Positions 8,234 to 14,999 of a DNA stretch of 42,018 nt are shown here, in pieces. Position 1 is the stretch's first letter. Each line of letters opens with the position of its first letter. The notes beneath the pieces were generated by a model. It was not told the DNA's origin. It searched no databases and was given only the letters and a program-made list of their open reading frames with translations. Source of the stretch: Prevotella sp. Lineage in GTDB: Bacteria > Bacteroidota > Bacteroidia > Bacteroidales > Bacteroidaceae. The stretch spans positions 1 to 42,018 of the forward strand of contig JALFPC010000001.1 in NCBI GenBank assembly GCA_022782305.1, read 5' to 3'. A program made the translations under genes and the position numbers.

Positions 8234-9858
8234 TGTTTTTTGAAACTGGTGGCAAAATATTTCGGGTCTTTATATCCCACCTTGTATGCCAGTTCGCCCA
8301 CTCTTATGCCAGGTGTTTCGATGATGATGCGCTTGGCCTCTTTGAGCCTTATATCTCTGATAAAATCCGATACGCTCATGCCAGTGATGGAGCGCAGTTT
8401 GTTGTATAGCGATGATTGGCTCATGCCCATGTCTGAGGCGAAGGCATCGCGGTCGTAGTCGCTGTCGGTAAGATGATTGTGTATGCAATCCAGGGCTTTA
8501 GACATAAAGAGGTTGTCGGGTGTGTTGGTGCTGTGGGCCATAGTGACAGCCTCTTCGATGGTGCGGTTGGCAAAATCGTGCTGTATGCGCTTGCGGTTTT
8601 CTATCAGATTGTTGATGCGCAGTTTTAGGTCGTTGAGTTTGAAAGGTTTCGTAACATAATCATCAGCCCCCGCCTTGAGAGCCTGCTCGTGGTTTTCGGC
8701 CTGTGTGCATGCCGTGAGCAGTATGATGGGCAGATGGCATGTTTCGGTGTTGGCTTTTAGGCGGCGTGTCAGTTCATATCCGTCTATCTTGGGCATCATC
8801 ACATCAGAGATCACAAGGTCGAAGGTATGATTGGCCACATGCTCTAATGCCTCCATGCCATTGAGTGCCACACGCACGTGATAAGTGGCAGACAGCAGTC
8901 GCTTGAGCATATAGAGGAGTTCGGTATTGTCGTCTACCACCAGTATCTTATATGCATCTTCGCTTGCCTGTTCGTCGGCATCGGTGGTGGAGTCTGTTGG
9001 CTGCGGCATGTTTGCATTGTCTATGAATGCCACCTCGGGTGTGGCCATGGATATGGGGTTTATTTCGTCAATTTGCTCTTTTTTGTATGCCTCTTTGTTG
9101 ATAGGCAGGGTGACGAGAAATGTGGTGCCTACGCCTTCATGGCTCTCACATTCTATCTTGCCGTTGTGCAGAGACACGAGGTCGCGGGTTATGGCCAATC
9201 CGAGCCCGTTGCCTGTGGTGTGGTGCTTGCGGTAGTCGCCATCATAGAAATGCTCATAGAGATGCTTGAGTTGGTGGCTATTCATTCCTGCCCCTGTATC
9301 TTTCACCTCTATATATATCTTGTCGAAGCGGTTGTTTGTGGTGGCCGTGAGCCATACCTTGCCATTGGCAGGGGTATACTTGGCGGCATTTGATAGCAGG
9401 TTGAAGATGATTTTGTCTATCTTGTCGGTGTCTATCCATCCGCGCATTGTGGATGGTGTGCACTGTATGCTATAGTCGATACCTTTTTTTTGCATGAGTG
9501 GTTCCACGGCACGTGAGGTGGTGCGTATGTGTGCCATCACATCTCCATTGGCCACAAGGAGTTTGAGGTTGCCAGACTGCTGTTTGCTCGTTTCCAGTAT
9601 CTGCTGCAGCAGGTGTTGCATGCGCTGGATGTTGAGTATCATGGTATAGTAGTCGTCTTTGTGTCGTGCACTGTTGCCTAAGGTGTGGTCTATGGATGCT
9701 GTGAGTATGGTGAGGGGTGTGAGCAGTTCATGGGCGAGGTTGGTAAATAGTTCGTTCATCCTCGCTTTTTGTCTTGCTTTGGCATATCTCTGGTATATGA
9801 GCAGTGAGCAGAATATGCCCAATGCTAATATTGATATCTTGATAATTATTTCTGTCAC
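8149..9858 (-). CDS. Hybrid histidine kinase / response regulator with AraC-type HTH, no large sensor domain
   Basis: 569 residues. Domains: one N-terminal membrane helix (about 4-22); HisKA with phospho-His H43 in NLAHELLTPLT; HATPase with N153/N157 (FNLLSNAAKY), D187 (VKDTGAGM) and GNGLGLAI (217-224); linker; receiver with acidic D309/D310, phospho-Asp D352 and K404; AraC HTH (about 452-553). This is the kinase, receiver and HTH half of Bacteroidetes hybrid two-component systems, but the usual 700-800 residue periplasmic beta-propeller sensor is absent. The start is GTG at 9858: an in-frame TGA lies just upstream and a promoter element sits at 9885-9893, so no longer form exists here. It probably regulates the neighbouring genes. 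Confidence 0.88.
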   Translation of the reverse strand: MTEIIIKISILALGIFCSLLIYQRYAKARQKARMNELFTNLAHELLTPLTILTASIDHTLGNSARHKDDYYTMILNIQRMQHLLQQILETSKQQSGNLKLLVANGDVMAHIRTTSRAVEPLMQKKGIDYSIQCTPSTMRGWIDTDKIDKIIFNLLSNAAKYTPANGKVWLTATTNNRFDKIYIEVKDTGAGMNSHQLKHLYEHFYDGDYRKHHTTGNGLGLAITRDLVSLHNGKIECESHEGVGTTFLVTLPINKEAYKKEQIDEINPISMATPEVAFIDNANMPQPTDSTTDADEQASEDAYKILVVDDNTELLYMLKRLLSATYHVRVALNGMEALEHVANHTFDLVISDVMMPKIDGYELTRRLKANTETCHLPIILLTACTQAENHEQALKAGADDYVTKPFKLNDLKLRINNLIENRKRIQHDFANRTIEEAVTMAHSTNTPDNLFMSKALDCIHNHLTDSDYDRDAFASDMGMSQSSLYNKLRSITGMSVSDFIRDIRLKEAKRIIIETPGIRVGELAYKVGYKDPKYFATSFKKHYGMRPTEFIDKMSMPNHVSNPLSSSNS

Positions 9859-9884
9859 AATGATTGATTTCAGTTTTTTTCACT

Positions 9885-9918
9885 GCGAAGATACGATTTT
9901 TTTCTGAAGCATAATCAA
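9885..9918 (-). promoter_or_regulatory. Promoter of the hybrid regulator
   Basis: Minus strand TATCTTCG at 9893-9886 (one mismatch to TAnnTTTG), with TTG at 9918-9916. It lies about 30 bases upstream of the GTG start, leaving only a short leader. This fixes the truncated form as the real gene. Confidence 0.5.
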
Positions 9919-10072
9919 CTTTTTGCAGAAAAGATTGTGCTACAGGTAGAAAAAGCATGAAAAACTATCAAAAATAGGTGCGAAAAACGATAAATAGAGT
10001 TGAAAATGCGTGAATTAACGGAAATCAAACCTTTATAAACGAATATTGAACTCTTTATTGCATTATATGTAG

Positions 10073-10080
10073 TATCTTTG
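10073..10080 (+). promoter_or_regulatory. -7 element of the candidate small RNA
   Basis: TATCTTTG followed by C, a perfect match to the Bacteroidetes -7 element. The -33 side is less clear: ATTG at 10045-10048 gives spacing 24 and TTG at 10058-10060 gives 12. No ORF of note lies downstream before the terminator at 10242-10272. Confidence 0.55.
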
Positions 10081-10086
10081 CAACAG

Positions 10087-10272
10087 ATAAGAAATAAGGT
10101 GAGACAGCGGTCTCGTAATCATTTAAGTTAGTATAATATGGAAATCTCTTAGGACGTTAATTATTTCCACAACATAGGAGATTCAATAATATAAATGGTT
10201 AAGGTTTATGGTTGATTAATTTAGTTTTTAAGTGATAAAATAGGGGTTCGCTGTGAAGCGCACCCCTTTTTT
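10087..10272 (+). ncRNA. Candidate small RNA of about 186 nt, family unknown
   Basis: It fills most of the 440-base gap between the regulator and trxB and has no plausible coding frame. It is bounded by a promoter element (10073-10080) and an intrinsic terminator. Pairing seen by eye: a 5-bp hairpin GAGAC/GTCTC (10101-10114), and a long rod formed by TAATCA (10116-10121) with TGATTA (10213-10218), TATAATAT (10132-10139) with ATAATATA (10186-10193, 7 of 8 pairs), and AATCTC (10143-10148) with GAGATT (10178-10183). The start is estimated from the promoter. Length and rod shape recall 6S RNA, but I cannot match it to that family. Confidence 0.5.
10242..10272 (+). terminator. Intrinsic terminator of the small RNA; may also end trxB
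   Basis: Stem AGGGGT (10242-10247) with ACCCCT (10262-10267), plus inner CGC/GCG (10249-10251, 10258-10260), followed by a run of six T. The T-run favours the plus strand. trxB ends 27 bases away on the opposite strand and may share it. Confidence 0.75.
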
Positions 10273-10298
10273 GATTATTATTATGCTGCCGACAATTC

Positions 10299-11243
10299 TT
10301 ATTGTGCAGCGAGATATCTTTCTGCTTCTATGGCTGCCTGACATCCCGAGGCGGCTGCGGTGATGGCCTGACGATAGTGTGGGTCTGCCACATCTCCTGC
10401 CACAAACACACCAGGGAGTTTGGTTCGTGGTGTGCCGTCAACTTTTTTGAGATAGCCTATCTCATCGGTGTCGAGCCACTCCTTGAAAACATCGCTGTTG
10501 GGCTTGTGGCCGATGGCCAGAAAGAAACCATCAATGGCTATGTCTACCATCTCTTCGTCAGATTCGCCCTTGCGCTTTACGAGGTGGGCACCTCCTACAC
10601 CATTGTCGCCAAACAATCCGATGGTGTTGTGCTCAAATAATATCTCGATATTCTCTGTGTTCATAACGCGTTGCTGCATCACCTTTGAGGCTCTGAGGTA
10701 TGGTTTGCGCACAATGAGATACACTTTTTTGGCAAGACCAGAGAGATAGAGGGCATCTTCGCAAGCGGTGTCGCCACCACCTACCACTGCCACTGTTTTC
10801 TTGCGGTAGAAAAAACCATCGCAGGTGGCGCATGCCGACACACCTTGACCATTGTATTTGCGCTCGTCGTCGAGGCCAAGATATTTGGCTGATGCTCCCG
10901 TGGCTATGATTACGGTGTCGGCCTCTATCTCCTTGCCCTCGTCGGTGGTGAGCACATAGGGGGATTGGGAGAGATCGGCTTTTACTATCTCGCCATCGCG
11001 AATGTCGGCACCGAAACGCTCTGCCTGCTCTCTTATATCCATCATCATCTGATTGCCGTCTACACCTTGGGGATAGCCAGGGAAATTTTCAACCTCTGTG
11101 GTTTGGGTGAGTTGGCCACCAGGTTGAAGACCGCAGTATTCAACTGGTGCAAGATTGGCTCTGGATGCATAAATGGCTGCTGTGTAGCCAGCAGGACCGC
11201 TACCTACTATCAGGCACTTTACATGTTCTCTATTATTGCTCAT
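10299..11243 (-). CDS. trxB: Thioredoxin reductase
   Basis: 314 residues, the usual length for the low-Mr bacterial enzyme. FAD-binding GSGPAG at 14-19, PGGQLTQTTEVENFPG (41-56), redox-active pair C138-A-T-C141 (in SACATCDGFFYR), NADPH-binding GGGDTA (155-160) and the C-terminal FAD motif GVFVAGDVADPHYRQAITAA are all present. It reduces thioredoxin with NADPH in the cytosol. It lies 26 bases downstream of the glutathione peroxidase gene on the same strand. The pair forms a sensible operon, since thioredoxin is the usual reductant of bacterial GPx-like peroxidases. Confidence 0.96.
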   Translation of the reverse strand: MSNNREHVKCLIVGSGPAGYTAAIYASRANLAPVEYCGLQPGGQLTQTTEVENFPGYPQGVDGNQMMMDIREQAERFGADIRDGEIVKADLSQSPYVLTTDEGKEIEADTVIIATGASAKYLGLDDERKYNGQGVSACATCDGFFYRKKTVAVVGGGDTACEDALYLSGLAKKVYLIVRKPYLRASKVMQQRVMNTENIEILFEHNTIGLFGDNGVGGAHLVKRKGESDEEMVDIAIDGFFLAIGHKPNSDVFKEWLDTDEIGYLKKVDGTPRTKLPGVFVAGDVADPHYRQAITAAASGCQAAIEAERYLAAQ

Positions 11244-11269
11244 ATCTTATTTTGATTGTTTTATTCTTT

Positions 11270-11821
11270 TTATTTCAGCAGTTCCTCTATTTGCGCCGAG
11301 ATGCTTTCAATGCTTGCTGTAGGCTCAAATCGTGCTACCACCATTCCCAACTTGTTGGTGAGAAACTTGGTGAAATTCCATTTGATGTCTGGCTTGCTTT
11401 GATAGTCGGCATCTTGCTTGCTCAGCATTTCGTCGAGTATCTTGGTTAGGGGGTGTGTGGCGTCCCATCCTGCAAATCCTTTTTGCTCCTGCAGAAACTT
11501 ATACATGGGGTCTGCATCAGGACCATTGACTTTCAGTTTCTTGAATCGTGGAAACTCGGTGCCGTAGTTTAACTTGCAGAACTGGTGTATGGACTCGTCG
11601 GTGCCAGGTGCCTGTTGGCCAAACTGGTTGCAGGGGAAGTCGAGGATTTCAAATCCCTGACTGTGATATTTCTCATATAGTTTTTCCAATTCCTCATACT
11701 GAGGGGTGAAACCGCATTTTGTGGCGGTGTTTACAATTAGGAGCACCTCATTGGAATATTCCTTGAGTGACACGTCTTTGCCTTTTCTGTCTTTGACAGT
11801 GAAATCATAAATCGTCTTCAT
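11270..11821 (-). CDS. Glutathione peroxidase family protein (thioredoxin-type peroxidase)
   Basis: 183 residues, cytosolic. Peroxidatic Cys C36 in NTATKCGFTPQY, the second conserved motif DFPCNQFGQQAPG (61-73) and the WNF motif (KWNFTKFL, about 148) give the catalytic set. C82 in FCKLNYGTEFP sits where thioredoxin-dependent members carry the resolving Cys. It uses Cys rather than selenocysteine. It reduces hydroperoxides and probably draws electrons from thioredoxin, which fits its position directly upstream of trxB. A consensus promoter lies at 11946-11977 and the leader carries a 22-bp duplication. Confidence 0.92.
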   Translation of the reverse strand: MKTIYDFTVKDRKGKDVSLKEYSNEVLLIVNTATKCGFTPQYEELEKLYEKYHSQGFEILDFPCNQFGQQAPGTDESIHQFCKLNYGTEFPRFKKLKVNGPDADPMYKFLQEQKGFAGWDATHPLTKILDEMLSKQDADYQSKPDIKWNFTKFLTNKLGMVVARFEPTASIESISAQIEELLK

Positions 11822-11880
11822 GTTATCTTAAAAATTTCTTTTGGTCTTGTTTCGTATGTCTTGCCGCATGCATAATGTCA

Positions 11881-11924
11881 GATATGCTGCATGATAGATG
11901 CGGATATGCTGAATGATAGATGCT
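11881..11924. repeat. 22-bp tandem duplication in the gpx leader
   Basis: Two adjacent 22-base units (11881-11902 and 11903-11924), each beginning gatatgctg and sharing atgatagatgc, with two mismatches. It lies in the transcribed leader between the promoter and the gpx start. Confidence 0.7.
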
Positions 11925-11945
11925 GATTAGGCGGCAATTATAGCG

Positions 11946-11977
11946 CAAAGTTAATCATTTTATCTGTTTCTGCCAAA
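11946..11977 (-). promoter_or_regulatory. Promoter of the gpx-trxB operon
   Basis: Minus strand TTTG at 11977-11974 and TAACTTTG at 11953-11946, spaced by exactly 20 bases: a full Bacteroidetes consensus. It predicts a leader of about 118 bases. Confidence 0.75.
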
Positions 11978-12340
11978 TGATTATCCAACATTTTGTTTTT
12001 TTATAGTTATCATAATTCAATATTTGATGTAGTGGCGATGCCCTTGGTTGTTACAATATACCAAAATGTAAGTATATACAATTAATATTCCTTGATTTAT
12101 GTCAATTATTTGTGGTGTTTGTAGCAAAATGTAAATCAATCCATTATTTTGCCTATCAAAATGGTTATCTTTGCAATGTAAAACCAACATAAAGTATTCA
12201 TATATAACACGTAGGATTAGTTTAACAGATTATTTATTGAAGTATTTAAACAAGATGGTTAGTGGGTATTGGTTGATAAGGTAGAAAGATTTCAGGATTG
12301 ATAATAGTGATTGTTTGACAAAAAGTCATGAAGTCTGAAA

Positions 12341-12427
12341 GGAAAAAACGGTAAAACGGTAAAAAACGGCAAAAACGGAAAAAAAGTAAACGGTAAACTG
12401 GTAAACTGGTCAACTTGTCACTTTGCA
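12341..12427. repeat. Low-complexity dispersed repeat, copy B
   Basis: Purine-rich aaaacgg units pass into gtaaactg units, then gtcaacttgtcactttgca. It mirrors copy A at 301-395 in order and orientation. It overlaps the end of the GH43 gene: the last three codons and the TGA stop (12418-12420) come from the repeat. Confidence 0.6.
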
Positions 12428-13467
12428 CTTTGCTCAATGAGCACTGGCCATCCGTCTTCTGTCCAGGTGATGGTGCGCAGCATTAGCATTGCCATGCCGT
12501 TTTGTTTGGCGCTATATCCGTGGCAGATGAAGATATCCTGATTGTCTATGGTGTATGCGGCGCAGTGGCCTGCCGCTTCCCATTCGGTTTTGTCGCCCTC
12601 GAGGATGATGGTGCCGCCACCCAAGGCCATATCGTTGCCCGAGCGGTCGAGATAGGGTCCGCAAACTGTCTTGCTTCTGCCCACAGCCACGCGATAGTCG
12701 CTCTTGGAGCCACGGCAACAGTAGTCCCACGACACAAAGAGATAGTAATATTGGCCATGTTTGAAAATGAAGGGGGCCTCGATGGCATTGGGACCAGCCT
12801 GCTTGGATGTGGGGTTTACATGGTCGGTTTTTTTGTTTGGATCGCGGCGGCGCGCTATGGTGCGAGGTTGCTCGCCCTTGGCTATATGCATGGTGGTGTC
12901 GAGTTGTGCCAGTTGGATGCCATCCCAGAATGATCCCCACACGAGCCATGGGGTGTCGTTGTCGTCGATAATGAAATTGGGGTCTATGGCGTTCCAGTTG
13001 TTGCGTTTTGACTTGGAGGCGATGATGCACCCCTCATCTTTCCATATAGTGTTGCCTAGGTGGTTGGTGCTGATCAGACCGATGGCAGAACCGTTTTTGC
13101 CGAAAGTGGAGCAACTGTATGCCATCCACCATCTGTTGTGCCAGTGTATGATGTCGGGTGCCCACACATGATTGCGGAAACCAGGCACAGAGTCGGTGGT
13201 CCATCCTGGTATGACGCTCATCACGGGTTGTGGTAGCACCGTCCATGTCTTAAGATCTTTAGATGTCATCTGCTGTATGCCCATGCCCGTGGAGAAGAGG
13301 TAGTAGGTGTCTCCCTCTTTGGCCATTACAGGGTCGTGAACCATAGGATTGTTGGTGGTGAAGGCTTCGTGTCTGAATGGTTTGTGGCCTTGGGCATTCA
13401 TGGTTTGTACTGCTGTGGCAATCACGAGCATTGTCAGTATCTTTATGGGCTTCATAATTGGTGTCAT
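12418..13467 (-). CDS. Secreted GH43 glycosidase (arabinanase-like)
   Basis: 349 residues from the ATG at 13467, which overlaps the stop of the nuclease gene as ATGA and has a purine-rich GGGGA just upstream. ATG at 13455 is an alternative, and both give a signal peptide ending MNAQ. The GH43 five-blade propeller triad is visible: D45 (VHDPVM), D162 (NAIDPNF) and E230 (NAIEAPF). WAPDIIHWHNRWWMAYS and GSFWDGIQL are typical of endo-1,5-alpha-arabinanase-like subfamilies. It probably cleaves alpha-L-arabinose linkages. Coupling to a nuclease gene is unusual. Its C-terminus ends inside a dispersed repeat, so the tail may have been altered. Confidence 0.85.
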   Translation of the reverse strand: MTPIMKPIKILTMLVIATAVQTMNAQGHKPFRHEAFTTNNPMVHDPVMAKEGDTYYLFSTGMGIQQMTSKDLKTWTVLPQPVMSVIPGWTTDSVPGFRNHVWAPDIIHWHNRWWMAYSCSTFGKNGSAIGLISTNHLGNTIWKDEGCIIASKSKRNNWNAIDPNFIIDDNDTPWLVWGSFWDGIQLAQLDTTMHIAKGEQPRTIARRRDPNKKTDHVNPTSKQAGPNAIEAPFIFKHGQYYYLFVSWDYCCRGSKSDYRVAVGRSKTVCGPYLDRSGNDMALGGGTIILEGDKTEWEAAGHCAAYTIDNQDIFICHGYSAKQNGMAMLMLRTITWTEDGWPVLIEQSAK

Positions 13468-14429
13468 TTCAATCCCCAGTCGATGGGATAGCATTTCTTT
13501 TCTACTTTCTCTTCGGTGTCGTCGGGCAGGTTGCAGAAGAAGTCGATGCCCGTGAGTTGTTCTATCTCGTCTATGGTCATGGTATAGTCAACGAGTGGGT
13601 CGTCGCCATGGTATACGTTGGAATGCTCAAACCAGAAACCGAGGGTGCGGAGGCCGCGACTGTCTTTGAGTAGCAATGTGCAGAAGAAATACTTGGGCAC
13701 AATGAGTTTGCCCTTTATGCGGGTGAGGATTTGCGACTCTTTGTCTATGGTGCCGCCCTTACAAATAAAGAGGGTGTCGCCATCTTTGAGGTTTTTGCCT
13801 GTGTTGTAAACGAAGTCTTCCATGTTTATCCACAGACCAGAAAATTTATGTGCTGATGAACTGCCATTAAACACCGAATACTGCGGTTGCATGTTGGTGA
13901 GGAAGAAGGTCTGATAGTTTACTTCGTTGTTATACAGGCGGTCGTTGGATGGGCATATATGTCCGTGGTCGAAACCTGAACCATAGTAATAGTCGTCGTC
14001 CCAATATTCGCCTGCCGACAAGTTGGGGTCGAAGGGGTAGGAGGAATTAGCGGCTCCAGGGATTGCATCTTTATCGCCGTAATATCTCGACACTTTTTTC
14101 TTGCTGTTTTCTTTGGTGAGGATATAGCATGTCCATCGCTGCGACTTGATATCACTGTCCCATTCTACTGAGTAGTTTACTCCAAATCCTTTGGAGGAGT
14201 GGGTGATGACCTTGCTGTTGCCCCCTCTGAGCCGTGGGTATTGCAGGCATGTGATTTCGGGATTTGAAACAGTGGCTATGTTGCAGTTGAAATTTCTGAC
14301 ATTGCCGCCATTGCCGCCATTGCCGCCATCGTCGCTGCCATTGTCGTCGCCCCCGCATGATGTGAGTGTGAGTGCGGTGATGGTCAGGGGTAGATATAGA
14401 AAATATTTCTTTATTGCTGAGATGCCCAT
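13464..14429 (-). CDS. Lipoprotein DNA/RNA non-specific endonuclease (NUC1 family)
   Basis: 321 residues. Lipobox LTSC with C25, then a flexible Gly/Asp/Asn linker (26-43), then the nuclease domain. The beta-beta-alpha-metal motif is GFDHGHICPSNDR (152-164), with H157 in the position of the catalytic His; the usual DRGH reads DHGH here. N179 in FLTNMQPQ is the expected metal ligand. It should sit on a membrane, probably at the cell surface, and cut DNA and RNA. It lies on the same strand as the TonB-receptor cluster but beyond rpmE2 and its terminator, and overlaps the GH43 gene. Confidence 0.87.
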   Translation of the reverse strand: MGISAIKKYFLYLPLTITALTLTSCGGDDNGSDDGGNGGNGGNVRNFNCNIATVSNPEITCLQYPRLRGGNSKVITHSSKGFGVNYSVEWDSDIKSQRWTCYILTKENSKKKVSRYYGDKDAIPGAANSSYPFDPNLSAGEYWDDDYYYGSGFDHGHICPSNDRLYNNEVNYQTFFLTNMQPQYSVFNGSSSAHKFSGLWINMEDFVYNTGKNLKDGDTLFICKGGTIDKESQILTRIKGKLIVPKYFFCTLLLKDSRGLRTLGFWFEHSNVYHGDDPLVDYTMTIDEIEQLTGIDFFCNLPDDTEEKVEKKCYPIDWGLK

Positions 14430-14565
14430 GTGTATAGATATATGTGTGTGGATTTAGAATATGTGTGGATATATAAATATGTGTGGAAAAAGAAAAGGTG
14501 CCCTCAGTATATGCAACTGCTGAAAGCACCTTTTCAACTGTGTGAAATATTGTTTGTCAATACCC
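14430..14565. other. Gap between rpmE2 and the nuclease gene
   Basis: 136 bases containing the rpmE2 terminator hairpin and three tatgtgtgga-like repeats at about 14438-14487. No standard promoter for the nuclease gene is visible, so it may be expressed from an atypical site or by read-through. Confidence 0.4.
14492..14535 (-). terminator. Terminator of rpmE2
   Basis: GAAAAGGTGC (14492-14501) pairs with GCACCTTTTC (14526-14535), with extra pairing inside. On the minus strand a run of TTTTTCC follows. It lies about 30 bases past the rpmE2 stop. Confidence 0.75.
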
Positions 14566-14820
14566 TTATTTCTTTGCTGTCTTACCGTAGCGGTTGAAGA
14601 ACTTGTCTACACGACCTGCTGTATCCACAAGCTTGCTCTTGCCAGTATAGAAGGGGTGAGAGGTGCTTGAGATTTCTATTTTTACCACTGGGTAAGTTTC
14701 GCCTTCATATTCTACTGTATCTGTAGTCTTGCATGTAGAACATGATAGGAACATATCGCCGTTGGACATATCCTTGAATACGACGGGGCGATAGTTTTCG
14801 GGATGAATACCTTTTTTCAT
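14566..14820 (-). CDS. rpmE2: Ribosomal protein L31 type B
   Basis: 84 residues from ATG at 14820. The sequence [20 protein letters not shown], then the [22 protein letters not shown] core, is diagnostic of L31 type B. Longer upstream frames are excluded because the promoter lies at 14872-14903. Type B proteins usually lack zinc-binding cysteines. This one has a single CxxC (SCSTCKT), only half of the four-cysteine set of zinc-binding L31. It is a component of the large ribosomal subunit, here a single-gene unit between two surface-protein transcription units. Confidence 0.95.
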   Translation of the reverse strand: MKKGIHPENYRPVVFKDMSNGDMFLSCSTCKTTDTVEYEGETYPVVKIEISSTSHPFYTGKSKLVDTAGRVDKFFNRYGKTAKK

Positions 14821-14871
14821 TTTGTTGTTAATTGTTATGTTATAATTTATTATATTCTCACTTTTGGGTTG

Positions 14872-14903
14872 CAAAGGTACGGATTTTTTTTATTTCTACC
14901 AAA
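14872..14903 (-). promoter_or_regulatory. Promoter of rpmE2
   Basis: Minus strand TTTG at 14903-14900 and TACCTTTG at 14879-14872, spaced by 20. It decides the rpmE2 start at 14820 by excluding upstream start codons. Confidence 0.8.
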
Positions 14904-14951
14904 TGTTTTGAGGTTTATTTTATACTTTCTGTATAATTAGCCTCAAAACAT
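14903..14951. repeat. Perfect 11-bp inverted repeat next to the rpmE2 promoter
   Basis: ATGTTTTGAGG (14903-14913) is mirrored by CCTCAAAACAT (14941-14951), with a small TATAC/GTATA hairpin in the loop. It lies between the end of the anchor-J lipoprotein gene and the rpmE2 -33 box, which it touches by one base. It could be a terminator of the upstream operon or an operator. Confidence 0.65.
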
Positions 14952-14999
14952 GGTGTATTTCTCTTTGCACCCCATGGGGTGTGAGGGCATGGCTGCTGA

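Larger units (their letters stand above)
11822..12417. other. Intergenic region of 596 bases between gpx and the GH43 gene
   Basis: It holds the gpx leader with a tandem duplication, the gpx promoter at 11946-11977, an isolated plus-strand TATCTTTG at 12166-12173 with no clear gene behind it, and repeat copy B at 12341-12427. I see no convincing coding region or tRNA. Frames present are short and AT-rich. Confidence 0.6.

Noticed and set aside
10087..10272. Firm assignment of the small RNA as 6S RNA
   Set aside because: Length and rod pairing fit loosely, but no diagnostic sequence could be recognised by eye, so it is left unassigned.
12166..12173. Promoter of a further small RNA or gene on the plus strand
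   Set aside because: The TATCTTTG match is perfect but there is no -33 box at proper spacing, no terminator and no frame downstream except repeat.
12246..12437. Minus-strand 63-codon frame beyond the GH43 stop
   Set aside because: It is made of low-complexity repeat translated by chance and has no start signal.
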